NCBI GenBank assembly: GCA_964473895.1
Contig: CAYYRE010000001.1
Span: 1-63,750, forward strand
Source: Sulfidibacterium sp964473895
Lineage (GTDB): Bacteria; Bacteroidota; Bacteroidia; Bacteroidales; F082
Reading direction: 5' to 3'
DNA: 63,750 nt
The notes below the pieces were generated by a model, which did no database searches, had not been told where the DNA came from, and saw nothing but the letters and a program-made list of their open reading frames with translations. A program made the translations under genes and the position numbers. Below are positions 8,326-16,868 of the stretch, piece by piece (within the stretch, counting starts at the first letter, position 1; each line of letters starts with the position of its first letter).

Positions 8326-10143
8326 TTACCATTTCCATGATTTTTCAAAATATTTTTTTCTAAAAAGTTCTATGTTGATAAACATCCACAAAACCTGTCC
8401 TGCCCGTTGCTCCTTTTTACTTTTATTTATAAGATCGAAGAGTGCATCTTTCCTGAGCCATTCTGCCCGTGACAACAGAGTAACGGCAAGGTTTTCGAGA
8501 TGGGGAAACCATTGGGTTAGAGGAACCGGAAATCCCATTTTCTTTCGATAAACAATTTCAGCAGGCAAGTATTTTTCGGCCAATTTGCGCAATAAATATT
8601 TGGGAATATCCAGTTCCTCACTATAGGCTTTGGCCGAAAGGCTCCGGGCCTTTTGTTCGGCTATCCTGCTTTTCCACTTCAATTTAAGGGCGTAAGGGAT
8701 TTCCCGGTACGAGAATTCGATGAGTTGATGGTCCAGAAAAGGAACCCGTGCCTCCACCGATGCCTGCATGGTGGTCATGTCAAGTCGTTGCAAAAGGCCT
8801 TTCAAATGGTAAGCATGAAAGAACCGGAAAACATTTTCTTCGTTTCTATGGGCGTTGAATTCATTCCTGATCTTTTCATCAAATGCATGGCGGTACGTTT
8901 TGGAAGTAACTATCAGCGTATCGCGCATATTTCTCGGTACATAGTCGTATTGTCCAATAAAATAATCGTAAAAATCGGTATCAGGTCTTTTGTTTTCATA
9001 ATCAAAAGGCGACCGGAATATCCTGCCGTATCCACCCAACAGCTCATCGGCACCTTCCCCGGATAATACCACCGTAATTTTTTCTTTTAGTTTTCGGGAC
9101 ATTTTTGCCAACGGAATCTCATTGGGTACGCCAAGGGGTGCATCTTTAAAACCAATGAGATCTTCCCATTGAGACAAATAGTTGTCTGCCGTCATGGTAA
9201 TTTTATGGTGCACCGTCCCGTACTGGGAAGCCACCTTGTCCGAATAAGGAAATTCATTCAGTTCGGGAAATCCTATGGTGTAGGTATTTACCGGCTCGTC
9301 TTTGTGTTTTGCCGTAATGGCGGTAATCAGGCTGGAATCGACGCCTCCACTCAAATAAGTGCCCAACGGAACATCGGCCATCAGCCGGTAACGGACAGAA
9401 CGTGTCAGTTCCTTTTCAAATTGTGAGAGCACTTGTTCCTCGTCAAAGACGGTGGAAAAATTAAATGTATCCGGTAACCTCCAATAGGTTGTGGTAAAAG
9501 ACCTTAAATCTTGGTCAACTTGCAAAGAAGTCCCGGGAATTATTTGAAAGATCCCTTTGAAAAAGGTGTAGGGTGCACGGATATACCGGTTGGCAAGGTA
9601 TTCATCGACGGCTGCTTCGTTAAAAGTAGCCTCTACCAAACCGCTATGCAGAATGGCTTTTATTTCGGAAGAAAAAATGAAGGTATCTTTATCTCGAAAA
9701 AAGAAAAGGGGTTTAATGCCGAGGCGGTCACGAAGCAGGAAAAGTTTTCTTTCTTCTTTGTTGTAAAGCGCAATGGCAAACATGCCGTTGGCCTGCTCTA
9801 AAAACCAGGGAATCCCCTTACGCTCTACAGCAGCAAGAATTACTTCGGTATCCGAAGCGGTTTTAAACGGGTAATTTAATTTGTTCCTGATTTCCATGAA
9901 GTTATAGATTTCCCCATTAAAAACCACTACCCATTTTCCGGAGGCCGAGTGCATGGGTTGGTTGGCCTCTTCGCTGGTGTCTATGATAGACAGTCGACGA
10001 TGCCCTATCCCCACTCTGTTGTTGGCTATAAATGAACCCTCCGCATCAGGCCCGCGGTATTGAATGCTATCGTTCATTTTTTCAAGCCTCTTCTCCAGCC
10101 TGTCCACTTCTGTTGTTGAAAATATCCCGTTGATTCCACACAT
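8326..10143 (-). CDS. asnB: Asparagine synthase (glutamine-hydrolysing)
   Basis: 605 residues. It begins MCGINGIFS, so Cys2 is the glutaminase nucleophile. The class II amidotransferase domain fills the first ~200 residues (RGPDAEG, HRRLSIID, FNGEIYN all visible). The ATP-pyrophosphatase domain follows with the PP-loop YLSGGVDSS near residue 265 and the VLSGEGADELLGGY motif. The enzyme makes asparagine from aspartate, glutamine and ATP. In Bacteroidota such genes often lie in glycan loci, where AsnB-like proteins may amidate a sugar acid rather than aspartate. The glycosyltransferase upstream is only 2 bp away, so they form one transcription unit. Confidence 0.93.
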   Translation of the reverse strand: MCGINGIFSTTEVDRLEKRLEKMNDSIQYRGPDAEGSFIANNRVGIGHRRLSIIDTSEEANQPMHSASGKWVVVFNGEIYNFMEIRNKLNYPFKTASDTEVILAAVERKGIPWFLEQANGMFAIALYNKEERKLFLLRDRLGIKPLFFFRDKDTFIFSSEIKAILHSGLVEATFNEAAVDEYLANRYIRAPYTFFKGIFQIIPGTSLQVDQDLRSFTTTYWRLPDTFNFSTVFDEEQVLSQFEKELTRSVRYRLMADVPLGTYLSGGVDSSLITAITAKHKDEPVNTYTIGFPELNEFPYSDKVASQYGTVHHKITMTADNYLSQWEDLIGFKDAPLGVPNEIPLAKMSRKLKEKITVVLSGEGADELLGGYGRIFRSPFDYENKRPDTDFYDYFIGQYDYVPRNMRDTLIVTSKTYRHAFDEKIRNEFNAHRNEENVFRFFHAYHLKGLLQRLDMTTMQASVEARVPFLDHQLIEFSYREIPYALKLKWKSRIAEQKARSLSAKAYSEELDIPKYLLRKLAEKYLPAEIVYRKKMGFPVPLTQWFPHLENLAVTLLSRAEWLRKDALFDLINKSKKEQRAGQVLWMFINIELFRKKYFEKSWKW

Positions 10144-10145
10144 TT

Positions 10146-11213
10146 TTACAAACTTATTTTATATTCCTCCAGTAATGAGAACAATGCCTGCTTTCTTTTT
10201 TCAAGAGAAAAATTTTCAATAATATGTTTTCTTGCTTTCTTTGCCAAAGCTGCTTTATCTTTAGTTTCCAATGCTCTTTTGAGAACAGTTTCCGCTTCCG
10301 GAAAATCCTTTTTCCGGACAATAAAGCCGGCTTCTCCAATGATAGCGGGGATGTGGTTAACCGCTGAGCCTATGGGAATACATCCGCACAACATGGCTTC
10401 GGCCAAGGAACAACCGAACCCTTCAAAAACGGAGAGCTGGAGGTAAAATGTACAACTGGCGTATTGTTTTCGTAATGCTTCCGGTGATAGCCGGCCAAGA
10501 AATATCATGTTTTTCGGTGGTTTTAAGAAATCAGGCTTTCTGCTGCCTGCTACATAAAAGGTGCACTGCCGGAATCTTTCAGCCAATTGTACGATAAGGT
10601 CGCCTCCTTTTAAATAAAATTGTGCATCTGAAAATACGGTTAAGAATGTTTCGGGTTTTCTGGAAATATTTGGGATGGGAGTCCAAAATGCTGGATCGCA
10701 TCCGTTTAAAACGACACGATAAGGTGTTCTCAGGCCCGGAAAAAAATACCGGAACCCCTGAAAGCGGCTTTCTTGATCAGAAACATAGTTGTTCTCTGTG
10801 AAAACTAAGGAAGGACTCACCGGCAACAAACAGGTTGCCATTTTATAAGATTGTTTACAAAACCATTTTAAAGGTTGTTTTCTTAAATTGCCATAGTGCA
10901 ATGATGGAATGGCAGCGCAGTCGGTTCCGTTCAGTATGATAAATCTTTTAATGCCAATAAGTTTTCCCAACAACATGGGTAAGAAGGCCCAATATCCTCC
11001 AAAAGAAACCATTATGGCTTGTGAATTAAAAATATTTTTGACCAAAAAAAAGAACTGTTGGATTAAAAAAAAAGGCGTCAGCCGTTTTTTATCCCATCGA
11101 TAAGTGTTGATCACAACATAATATCTGTCAGCAAGAATCCGGAGGTCGTTTTGGACAAATGAACTGAGTGAAGGGGTAACGTATATAAGTTTTTCTTTTT
11201 TTGGTGGAATCAT
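10146..11213 (-). CDS. Glycosyltransferase family 4 (group 1) protein
   Basis: 355 residues. The GT-B C-terminal signature VFEGFGCSLAEAMLCGCIPIG near residue 265 gives the E(x7)E pair that contacts the sugar nucleotide, and ERFRQCTFYVAGSRK precedes it. No membrane segment is evident apart from amphipathic stretches. It probably adds one sugar to a lipid-linked oligosaccharide. Two bases separate it from asnB. Confidence 0.85.
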   Translation of the reverse strand: MIPPKKEKLIYVTPSLSSFVQNDLRILADRYYVVINTYRWDKKRLTPFFLIQQFFFLVKNIFNSQAIMVSFGGYWAFLPMLLGKLIGIKRFIILNGTDCAAIPSLHYGNLRKQPLKWFCKQSYKMATCLLPVSPSLVFTENNYVSDQESRFQGFRYFFPGLRTPYRVVLNGCDPAFWTPIPNISRKPETFLTVFSDAQFYLKGGDLIVQLAERFRQCTFYVAGSRKPDFLKPPKNMIFLGRLSPEALRKQYASCTFYLQLSVFEGFGCSLAEAMLCGCIPIGSAVNHIPAIIGEAGFIVRKKDFPEAETVLKRALETKDKAALAKKARKHIIENFSLEKRKQALFSLLEEYKISL

Positions 11214-11227
11214 GCTGCAAATTTAGC

Positions 11228-11259
11228 ATTTTTCCTCACCGGTGCCTGTGAGGAAAAAT
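11228..11259. other. Perfect 12-bp inverted repeat between glycosyltransferase and yihY genes
   Basis: ATTTTTCCTCAC (11228-11239), an 8-nt loop, and GTGAGGAAAAAT (11248-11259). It lies upstream of the minus-strand glycosyltransferase start and after the minus-strand yihY stop region in physical order. No T-run follows the stem on either strand, so it is not a textbook terminator; it may be an operator or an RNA-end hairpin. Confidence 0.5.
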
Positions 11260-11281
11260 CACCATAAAACACCGGTTTCCG

Positions 11282-12253
11282 TTAGTTTAAAACCCTGTAT
11301 TTTTTCTTCATGATCGCTTCTTTTCGCGATTGCCGGATGCTGGCATTCAGCTCAAACCCGATGAGGATGATAAAGGCATTGTAATAGATCCATACCAGCA
11401 GGATGATAAGTGATCCAATGGAACCGTACAGGATGTTGTATCTCGAAAAGTTCTCGAAATAAAGCTTAATGACCATACCACCCACAATGAATAATGAAGT
11501 GGCCAAAATGGAACCTGCTGAAAAAAAACGGTATTTCACATCTTCCCTTCCTGTTTTCAACTGCCCGAAATAATACAATAATGAAGTGCTGAGAAATGTG
11601 AAAAACAAGATGACAATCCACCGCATCAGTTGCAATGAAAAAATGGATAACCTACTGGTTAGGAGGTGTCTCTCTGTCAACAGGCGAATGGTGAGTTCGC
11701 CAAAACCCAACAAAACAAAAGAGATAAAGATTAAGACGGACAATATCAGCATCAATCCGAAAGCCACCAGCTTTTGTTTCCACCAGGGACGTTTTTCCGG
11801 GCTATGGTAACTTTGGTTAAAGCCTTCGATGATGGCATCCACACCATTGGTGGCAAAATAGATGGCCATAAAAAATCCGGCCGATAACAGCCCCTGGTGC
11901 GGCCGGCTGATGATCTCTTCCACCGTATTTTTTACCATGGCGTAAATGTTCGATGGAATCAGTTCCTGGATAAGGTCCAGCAAATAGGTTTGATAATGTT
12001 CGCCCGTTACAAACGGAATAAGGGTAAACAAAAACATGATAAAAGGTACCAGAGCCAAAAAAAAGTTATATGCAATGGCCGAAGCCCGGTAGGTAAGAAC
12101 CCCCTTAAAAAGACCGCGAAAGAAAAAAACCATCACGTCATATAGGGGTACCCCATCAAATCCGGGTAAAACAATGACCCGCAGAAGTTGCTTTACCCTG
12201 AGGTGGAAGTGGATGTATTTTCTTTTCAGTTTATGCAAAGCAATAAATTTCAA
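11282..12253 (-). CDS. YihY/BrkB-family inner-membrane protein
   Basis: 323 residues with about six membrane spans. The sequence LTYRASAIAYNFFLALVPF near residue 55, followed by IYFATNGVDAIIEGFN and IYGSIGSLIILLVWIYYNAFIIL-type helices, is the classic pattern of the YihY/UPF0761 family. The family has no settled function; it was once wrongly called ribonuclease BN. Its ATG overlaps the TGA of nadC (ATGA), so the two are translationally coupled. Confidence 0.9.
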   Translation of the reverse strand: MKFIALHKLKRKYIHFHLRVKQLLRVIVLPGFDGVPLYDVMVFFFRGLFKGVLTYRASAIAYNFFLALVPFIMFLFTLIPFVTGEHYQTYLLDLIQELIPSNIYAMVKNTVEEIISRPHQGLLSAGFFMAIYFATNGVDAIIEGFNQSYHSPEKRPWWKQKLVAFGLMLILSVLIFISFVLLGFGELTIRLLTERHLLTSRLSIFSLQLMRWIVILFFTFLSTSLLYYFGQLKTGREDVKYRFFSAGSILATSLFIVGGMVIKLYFENFSRYNILYGSIGSLIILLVWIYYNAFIILIGFELNASIRQSRKEAIMKKKYRVLN

Positions 12254-13089
12254 TTAAATACTGCCTTCAGGCTAATGTCCAGGCTCTTGATTTGATGCGT
12301 AAGTGCTCCCACGGAAATATAATCTACCCCTGTTTCGGCATAACTCCTGATGGTTTCGATGGTGATGCCGCCGGAGGCCTCTGTTTCGAAACGGCCGTTA
12401 ATCATTTGCAGTGCTTTTCGGAGTTCTTCCGGGCTGAAGTTGTCCAGCATAATCCGGTGAACACCTCCTGTTTCCAAAACCATCTCCAATTCCCTGAAAT
12501 TCCTTGTCTCTATCTCAATTTTTAAATCCAAACGGTGCTCCTGAAGGTATTGATGTGTTTTTTGGATGGCTTTGCGGATGCCGCCGGCAAAATCAATATG
12601 GTTGTCTTTGATCATAATCATATCGTAAAGGCCAAAACGGTGATTATACCCGCCGCCCGCTCTTACCGCCATTTTTTCAAACAACCGGTTACAGGGAGTT
12701 GTTTTTCTTGTATCCAATACTTTGGTGTGTAAACCGTGGAGCTGAGCCGTTACTTTTGCGGTAAAAGTGGCTATTCCGCTCATGCGCTGGATATAGTTTA
12801 ATGCGGTTCGTTCTCCCGAAAGCAGTATTCTGGATTTTCCACTCACAACCATAATTTTATCGCCCGGCCGGATGCGATTTCCATCGGCCATCAGAATGTC
12901 GGTTTTGGTAGAGGGGTCCAACAATTCAAAGACTTTTCGGGCAATTTCCGTACCGGCTACGATGCCTTCTTCTTTGGCCAGCATAACCGCTTTGCCGGTG
13001 GCCTGACCGTCAACAGTAGCCAATGAGGTGTGGTCACCGTCACCGAGGTCCTCTTCCAACGCTTTCCGAATGAGCTCTTCTGCCGTCAT
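12250..13089 (-). CDS. nadC: Nicotinate-nucleotide pyrophosphorylase (carboxylating), quinolinate phosphoribosyltransferase
   Basis: 279 residues, normal length. It converts quinolinate and PRPP into nicotinate mononucleotide in de novo NAD synthesis. Visible motifs are EEDLGDGDHTS at the N-terminus, TALNYIQRMSGIAT, LDTRKTTPCNR with the conserved Arg and Lys, HRFGLYDMIMIKDNH, and the C-terminal EASGGIT..T...YAETGVDYISVGALTH. Its start overlaps the stop of the DUF4783 gene and its stop overlaps yihY, giving a tightly coupled trio. nadA and nadB are not in the window. Confidence 0.96.
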   Translation of the reverse strand: MTAEELIRKALEEDLGDGDHTSLATVDGQATGKAVMLAKEEGIVAGTEIARKVFELLDPSTKTDILMADGNRIRPGDKIMVVSGKSRILLSGERTALNYIQRMSGIATFTAKVTAQLHGLHTKVLDTRKTTPCNRLFEKMAVRAGGGYNHRFGLYDMIMIKDNHIDFAGGIRKAIQKTHQYLQEHRLDLKIEIETRNFRELEMVLETGGVHRIMLDNFSPEELRKALQMINGRFETEASGGITIETIRSYAETGVDYISVGALTHQIKSLDISLKAVFN

Positions 13090-13481
13090 TTTTCGTTTTT
13101 TTCTATGTCAATTTGTTGTACCTGATATCCGTTTTTCCCCGGACTAAACACAAAATAAACATTCCATTGCCGTGTTCCGCTGGTATACAATCCAATGAAA
13201 TAGTAATTGTCACCTGAAAAACCGCTTTCTTTCAAGGCAAAGGCCGACACTTTATGTTCCCGAAAAAAGTCTTCCAGCAACCACCGTGATTTGCTTTGTG
13301 AATAAAAACCTTTCTCACCCGGAATATTCATGTTAACAAAACCTTTGAAATAGGGATGCAATGCATCGGTATTTCCCTTTGAGAAAGCTGTTGTAAAGTC
13401 TTTTCTCATTTGCTGTGTCGGCTGGGAAAAACTTTGCATGGGCCCCAAAACAAGTGCTATGCAAAACAATAATCTAAACAT
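13086..13481 (-). CDS. DUF4783-family secreted protein
   Basis: 131 residues from the ATG at 13481; the frame extends further upstream, but the sequence there is basic and non-conserved, whereas MFRLLFCIALVLGPMQSFSQ is a clear signal peptide. The mature part is small and alpha+beta (SKGNTDALHPYF..., SRWLLEDFFREHK, YYFIGLYTSGTRQWNVYFVF), as in Bacteroidota DUF4783 proteins, which resemble the NTF2-like fold. Function unknown. The stop codon overlaps the nadC start by 4 bp. Confidence 0.75.
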   Translation of the reverse strand: MFRLLFCIALVLGPMQSFSQPTQQMRKDFTTAFSKGNTDALHPYFKGFVNMNIPGEKGFYSQSKSRWLLEDFFREHKVSAFALKESGFSGDNYYFIGLYTSGTRQWNVYFVFSPGKNGYQVQQIDIEKNEK

Positions 13482-13631
13482 TTTTTGTGAGAAATTTTTT
13501 TCAAAAGTAAGACATTTTAACAACGTGTGGTGAGAAATATTTCGCGATGGTTTTTCTTTGCCGTGATGATTTGTTTTACAGGGGGAACCGCTTCGCTTTC
13601 CCATCAAATTTTTTCATTCGTCTGTGTGTAA

Positions 13632-13661
13632 TTTCGAATGAAAAAATTTCATGTATATTTG
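13632..13661 (+). promoter_or_regulatory. Bacteroidota-type promoter for the lipoprotein gene
   Basis: TTTC at 13632-13635 and TATATTTG at 13654-13661 (TAnnTTTG consensus) with an 18-nt spacer, 24 nt upstream of the ATG at 13686. Confidence 0.5.
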
Positions 13662-13685
13662 GTCAATCATTTCAACGCCGAATAT

Positions 13686-14405
13686 ATGAAACGTGTTTTT
13701 TTCCTGGCATCTTCCTTCATGCTTGCCATAATGGTCGCCGCTTTTTCTTCGTGTAATCCTCCCCAATCCAATCCCAAGAAGAAATTTGATGTACGGCTGA
13801 ATAAATTTAACCGCAGTTTGCGTAAAGCGGATAAAACGCTGGACATGATGGATGCCCTTGCTGCAAAAAAAGCCATCATAGAGGCCGATTACCGGACGGG
13901 AAAAATTTCAGAGACAGAGGCCCGGCGACGACTATCAGCTCTTAATCATCAGTTTAACCGTCAGATCTCGGGAAACAAAGCCCCGGTACCGGGGAGCGGG
14001 CTCCCCCTTTGGGCAAAAAATCTGGGGCTGGCGGAGCCGCAAAACATGGTGTTGGATAAAACACTTTCGCAGGTGACTACCGAAGACCGTAGCGGGGGAG
14101 GGTTTAATTCGTTGACCCTGGTTTATAAAGGCAGTTACCGGCAGGCCATGCACGAGGCGCGCAGGATTGCCGCCCTTGCAAAGGTGCCCCTTGCCCCGGA
14201 GTATCGTACGGCTATGGAAATGAAGCAAAAATACGGCGAAGAAATATTGAAAGGGGCTGTTTACATGAATTTTGAACCGGGGAGCACCAGCCGTTCCCGG
14301 TACAATATCGCCATTACGGTAGATCCTTCCGGCGTGTTGACCATCAGTGCAGCCGATGCGCAAAAAATGGAAGAGGAGATGAAAAGCTTAAAACCGGCAA
14401 GATAA
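13686..14405 (+). CDS. Putative lipoprotein of unknown function
   Basis: 239 residues. MKRVFFLASSFMLAIMVAAFSSC is a signal peptide ending in a lipobox-like AFSSC, so the mature protein probably starts at a lipidated Cys near residue 23. The rest is soluble: a basic helical region (residues ~30-100) and an alpha/beta C-terminal part. I recognise no domain. The frame opens 16 codons earlier, but the upstream residues do not look like part of the signal peptide. Its TAA shares a base with the ATG of the SDR gene. Confidence 0.7.
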   Translation: MKRVFFLASSFMLAIMVAAFSSCNPPQSNPKKKFDVRLNKFNRSLRKADKTLDMMDALAAKKAIIEADYRTGKISETEARRRLSALNHQFNRQISGNKAPVPGSGLPLWAKNLGLAEPQNMVLDKTLSQVTTEDRSGGGFNSLTLVYKGSYRQAMHEARRIAALAKVPLAPEYRTAMEMKQKYGEEILKGAVYMNFEPGSTSRSRYNIAITVDPSGVLTISAADAQKMEEEMKSLKPAR

Positions 14406-15100
14406 TGGAGAAAATTGTCATTTCAGGCGGAAGCCGTGGTATCGGAAAAGCGCTGGTTGAAAACTTGTTGCAGCTTGGACATACGGTTTTTACTTTGGCA
14501 CGTTCCGGCAGGGAACTCTCGGCGTTGGAACGCCAGACGGCTGATATGCCCGGCCATTTGTTTACGGCTGTTTTCGATATGGAAACCGGTGATTTTGCAC
14601 GACTATCTGATGAAATTCGTGCAAAACTGGGGTCGGTTTCGTGTGTCGTTAATAATGCCGGGCTGCTCATTAACAAACCGTTTGAAAAACTGTCCTTCCG
14701 GGATGTGGAACGGGTCTTTCGTGTGAATGTCCTATCGGTTTTTCCATTTGTTCAAATGGTTTTACCTTTCATGACTTCCGGCGGGCACATTGTAAATATT
14801 ACCAGCATGGGCGGGTTTCAGGGAAGTGCCAAATTCCCCGGGTTATCAGCCTATAGTGCTGCCAAAGGAGCTTTAAGCATCCTGACCGAAAGTCTCTCGG
14901 TTGAACTGGCTCAAAAGGGTATTAAAGTCAATGCGCTGGCACTCGGTGCCGTGCAGACCGAAATGCTGGCGGCGGCATTCCCCGGCTACCACGCTCCTGT
15001 TACCCCCGAAGAAATGGCCACATTCATAGCCGACTTTGCCTTGAACGGGCACCACTATTTTAACGGTAAAATCTTACCCGTTTCCTTGTCTTCCCCGTGA
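14405..15100 (+). CDS. Short-chain dehydrogenase/reductase (SDR) family oxidoreductase
   Basis: 231 residues, a classical SDR. It has the NAD(P)-binding glycine motif SGGSRGIGKAL at residues 7-17, NNAGLL near 82, the Ser of the catalytic triad in NITSMGG, and YSAAKGA (YxxxK) near residue 150. The region after LGAVQTEML is typical of small 3-oxoacyl-ACP-reductase-like enzymes. Substrate cannot be assigned. The start is fixed by the one-base overlap with the preceding lipoprotein stop. Confidence 0.9.
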   Translation: MEKIVISGGSRGIGKALVENLLQLGHTVFTLARSGRELSALERQTADMPGHLFTAVFDMETGDFARLSDEIRAKLGSVSCVVNNAGLLINKPFEKLSFRDVERVFRVNVLSVFPFVQMVLPFMTSGGHIVNITSMGGFQGSAKFPGLSAYSAAKGALSILTESLSVELAQKGIKVNALALGAVQTEMLAAAFPGYHAPVTPEEMATFIADFALNGHHYFNGKILPVSLSSP

Positions 15101-15121
15101 CAGACCCTTTAAAAAAAGCAT

Positions 15122-15129
15122 TAACTTTG
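15122..15129 (+). promoter_or_regulatory. Possible -7 box for rseC-like gene
   Basis: TAACTTTG matches TAnnTTTG, 23 nt before the ATG at 15153. No convincing TTTG lies 19-22 nt upstream. Confidence 0.3.
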
Positions 15130-15152
15130 CGGGTACATTCAATCATTTGATC

Positions 15153-15572
15153 ATGGCCATTGGTGACGAAACGGTAACCCATCCGGGTGTTGTACGGAAA
15201 ATTGAAGGAAAAAAAGCAGAAATATCGGTGATTTCGAAAGCCAGTTGTGTTTCCTGCTCCCTCAATAATGTTTGTTCGGTAAGTGATATGAAAGAAAAAA
15301 TTATCGAGGTGGATGTAGCTGAATTAGATGGCCTTGCGGAAGGGGAACCCGTTGTGGTGGAGATGAAACAGTCTTACGGTACCTGGGCGGTGTTGCTTGG
15401 CTATTTTTTTCCTTTTCTTGTTCTTTTTCTCGGGTTAATGCTGTTTCTGCATTGGGGTCTCGATCAGGGACTTGCCGGCATACTGGCCATTGCCCTTTTG
15501 ATTCCCTATTACGGGCTGCTTTACCTTATGCGGGGTTTCTTCAAAAAACGTTTCCGCTACCATCTCCAATAG
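15153..15572 (+). CDS. SoxR-reducing system RseC/MucC-family protein
   Basis: 139 residues from the ATG at 15153; an in-frame TTG lies six bases earlier. The N-terminal cytoplasmic part has HPGVVRKIEGKKAEISV and a Cys cluster (ASCVSCSLNNVCSVS) typical of RseC, then two membrane helices (WAVLLGYFFPFLVLFLGLML and AGILAIALLIPYYGLLYLM) and a basic tail. RseC proteins are usually encoded with rnf/rsx genes and, in Escherichia coli, help the Rsx complex reduce SoxR. No SoxR is visible here, so the likely role is with the Rnf complex itself. It precedes rnfB by 329 bp. Confidence 0.88.
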   Translation: MAIGDETVTHPGVVRKIEGKKAEISVISKASCVSCSLNNVCSVSDMKEKIIEVDVAELDGLAEGEPVVVEMKQSYGTWAVLLGYFFPFLVLFLGLMLFLHWGLDQGLAGILAIALLIPYYGLLYLMRGFFKKRFRYHLQ

Positions 15573-15901
15573 ATATTTTGTCCCGTTTTTTCTATAATAA
15601 TGCTTCTTTTCCGGAGGGCTCATCCGGTATAGATTTGGCCTTCTGAAATTTTAAAGGGTTCTAAATAACTTCATTGGCGGATGGGGGTACTTGATGGTGA
15701 TTTTTTGTAAATAGTTTAAAATCAATAATTATACATTGTTTTCCGACGGGAATCCGGCTGCTTGAAACTGGTGTTTTTCGCCTTGGTCAGGGTTTCTTCT
15801 TTCCTGTCACAATTTCACAAGGTTAAAGGAATATCAAAGTTTTTAATTTTGCTATCCACAATGAAGAAATGAACTTAATACGTTAACAAACAACTATTCT
15901 T
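15573..15901. other. Intergenic region between rseC-like gene and rnfB
   Basis: 329 bp without a credible ORF. It holds a weak hairpin CCGGA-7 nt-TCCGG (15611-15627) without a T-run, a TAGATTTG box at 15630-15637, and TAATTTTG at 15844-15851. I see no repeat, RNA gene or riboswitch. Confidence 0.5.
15844..15851 (+). promoter_or_regulatory. Possible -7 box for the rnf operon
   Basis: TAATTTTG fits TAnnTTTG, 50 nt upstream of the rnfB GTG. The -33 partner is poor, so the call rests on the -7 box only. Confidence 0.35.
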
Positions 15902-16867
15902 GTGGATCATGTTGTGATTATTTCGGTGGTGGTTCTCGGTATGCTCGGGCTTGTATCGGCTGTCATTTTATTTTTTGTTGCCAGCAAGTTTAAAGTATAT
16001 GAGGATCCCAAAATCGATGAAGTGGAGGCTGTTTTGCCAAGCGCCAACTGTGGCGGATGCGGTTACCCGGGTTGCCGTGCTTTTGCCGAGGCTTCTGTTA
16101 AAAATGCCAATAAAGAGCAATCACTCGAAGGCTTTTTTTGTCCGGTAGGCGGCAATGAAGTTATGCAAAAAGTAGCCGGTATTTTGGGACTTGAAATTGC
16201 AGAAAAAGACCCCATGATTGCCGTGGTACGCTGTAACGGTACTTTTGCCCATTCGCCGGAAAAGGTAAAATACGAAGGCGTTACTTCTTGTGCTTTTGCC
16301 CATGCCCTATATGCCGGCGAAGGGGGATGCCAATACGGTTGCCTCGGGCTGGGCGACTGTGTGGAGGCCTGTGAATTTGATGCCATTCACATGAATCCCG
16401 AAACCGGTTTGCCGGTGGTCAATGACAAATGTACAGCCTGTGGCGCCTGTGTCATTGCTTGTCCGCGCGATATTATTGAACTACGCAAAAAAGGACCGAA
16501 AGAGAAGCGTATTTTTGTTTCCTGTGTTAATAAAGAAAAAGGAGCTACTGCCATTAAAAATTGTGAAGTAGCCTGTATCGGATGTGGTAAATGCGAAAAA
16601 GTCTGTGAATTTGATGCCATCACCATTACCAGTTTTCTTGCTTACATCGATTTTGACAAATGTCGTCTTTGCCGGAAGTGTGTGGAAGTCTGCCCCACCA
16701 GTGCCATTTGGGAAGTGAATTTCAAACCGCGAAAACCAAAACCTGTACGGGAATCGAAAGTACCGGCCAAACCGGTCAAAAAGCAGGAAGCATCCGCTGA
16801 AAAGAAACAGCCGGTTACAGCATCCGGAAAAACAGATCATTCAAACACAGAAAAACCTGAAAAGTGA
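15902..16867 (+). CDS. rnfB: Rnf complex subunit RnfB, electron-input iron-sulfur protein
   Basis: 321 residues, starting at GTG. An N-terminal membrane anchor is followed by the 4Fe-4S domain motif NCGGCGYPGC near residue 50, then a row of Cys motifs for ferredoxin-type clusters (CQYGCLGLGDCVEAC, CTACGACVIACP, CIGCGKCEKVC, CRLCRKCVEVCP). This is the long polyferredoxin form of RnfB, which accepts electrons from ferredoxin. A Lys/Pro/Glu-rich tail of about 45 residues follows the last cluster and looks disordered. It is the first gene of rnfBCDGEA; one base separates it from rnfC. Confidence 0.96.
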   Translation: MDHVVIISVVVLGMLGLVSAVILFFVASKFKVYEDPKIDEVEAVLPSANCGGCGYPGCRAFAEASVKNANKEQSLEGFFCPVGGNEVMQKVAGILGLEIAEKDPMIAVVRCNGTFAHSPEKVKYEGVTSCAFAHALYAGEGGCQYGCLGLGDCVEACEFDAIHMNPETGLPVVNDKCTACGACVIACPRDIIELRKKGPKEKRIFVSCVNKEKGATAIKNCEVACIGCGKCEKVCEFDAITITSFLAYIDFDKCRLCRKCVEVCPTSAIWEVNFKPRKPKPVRESKVPAKPVKKQEASAEKKQPVTASGKTDHSNTEKPEK

Positions 16868-16868
16868 T

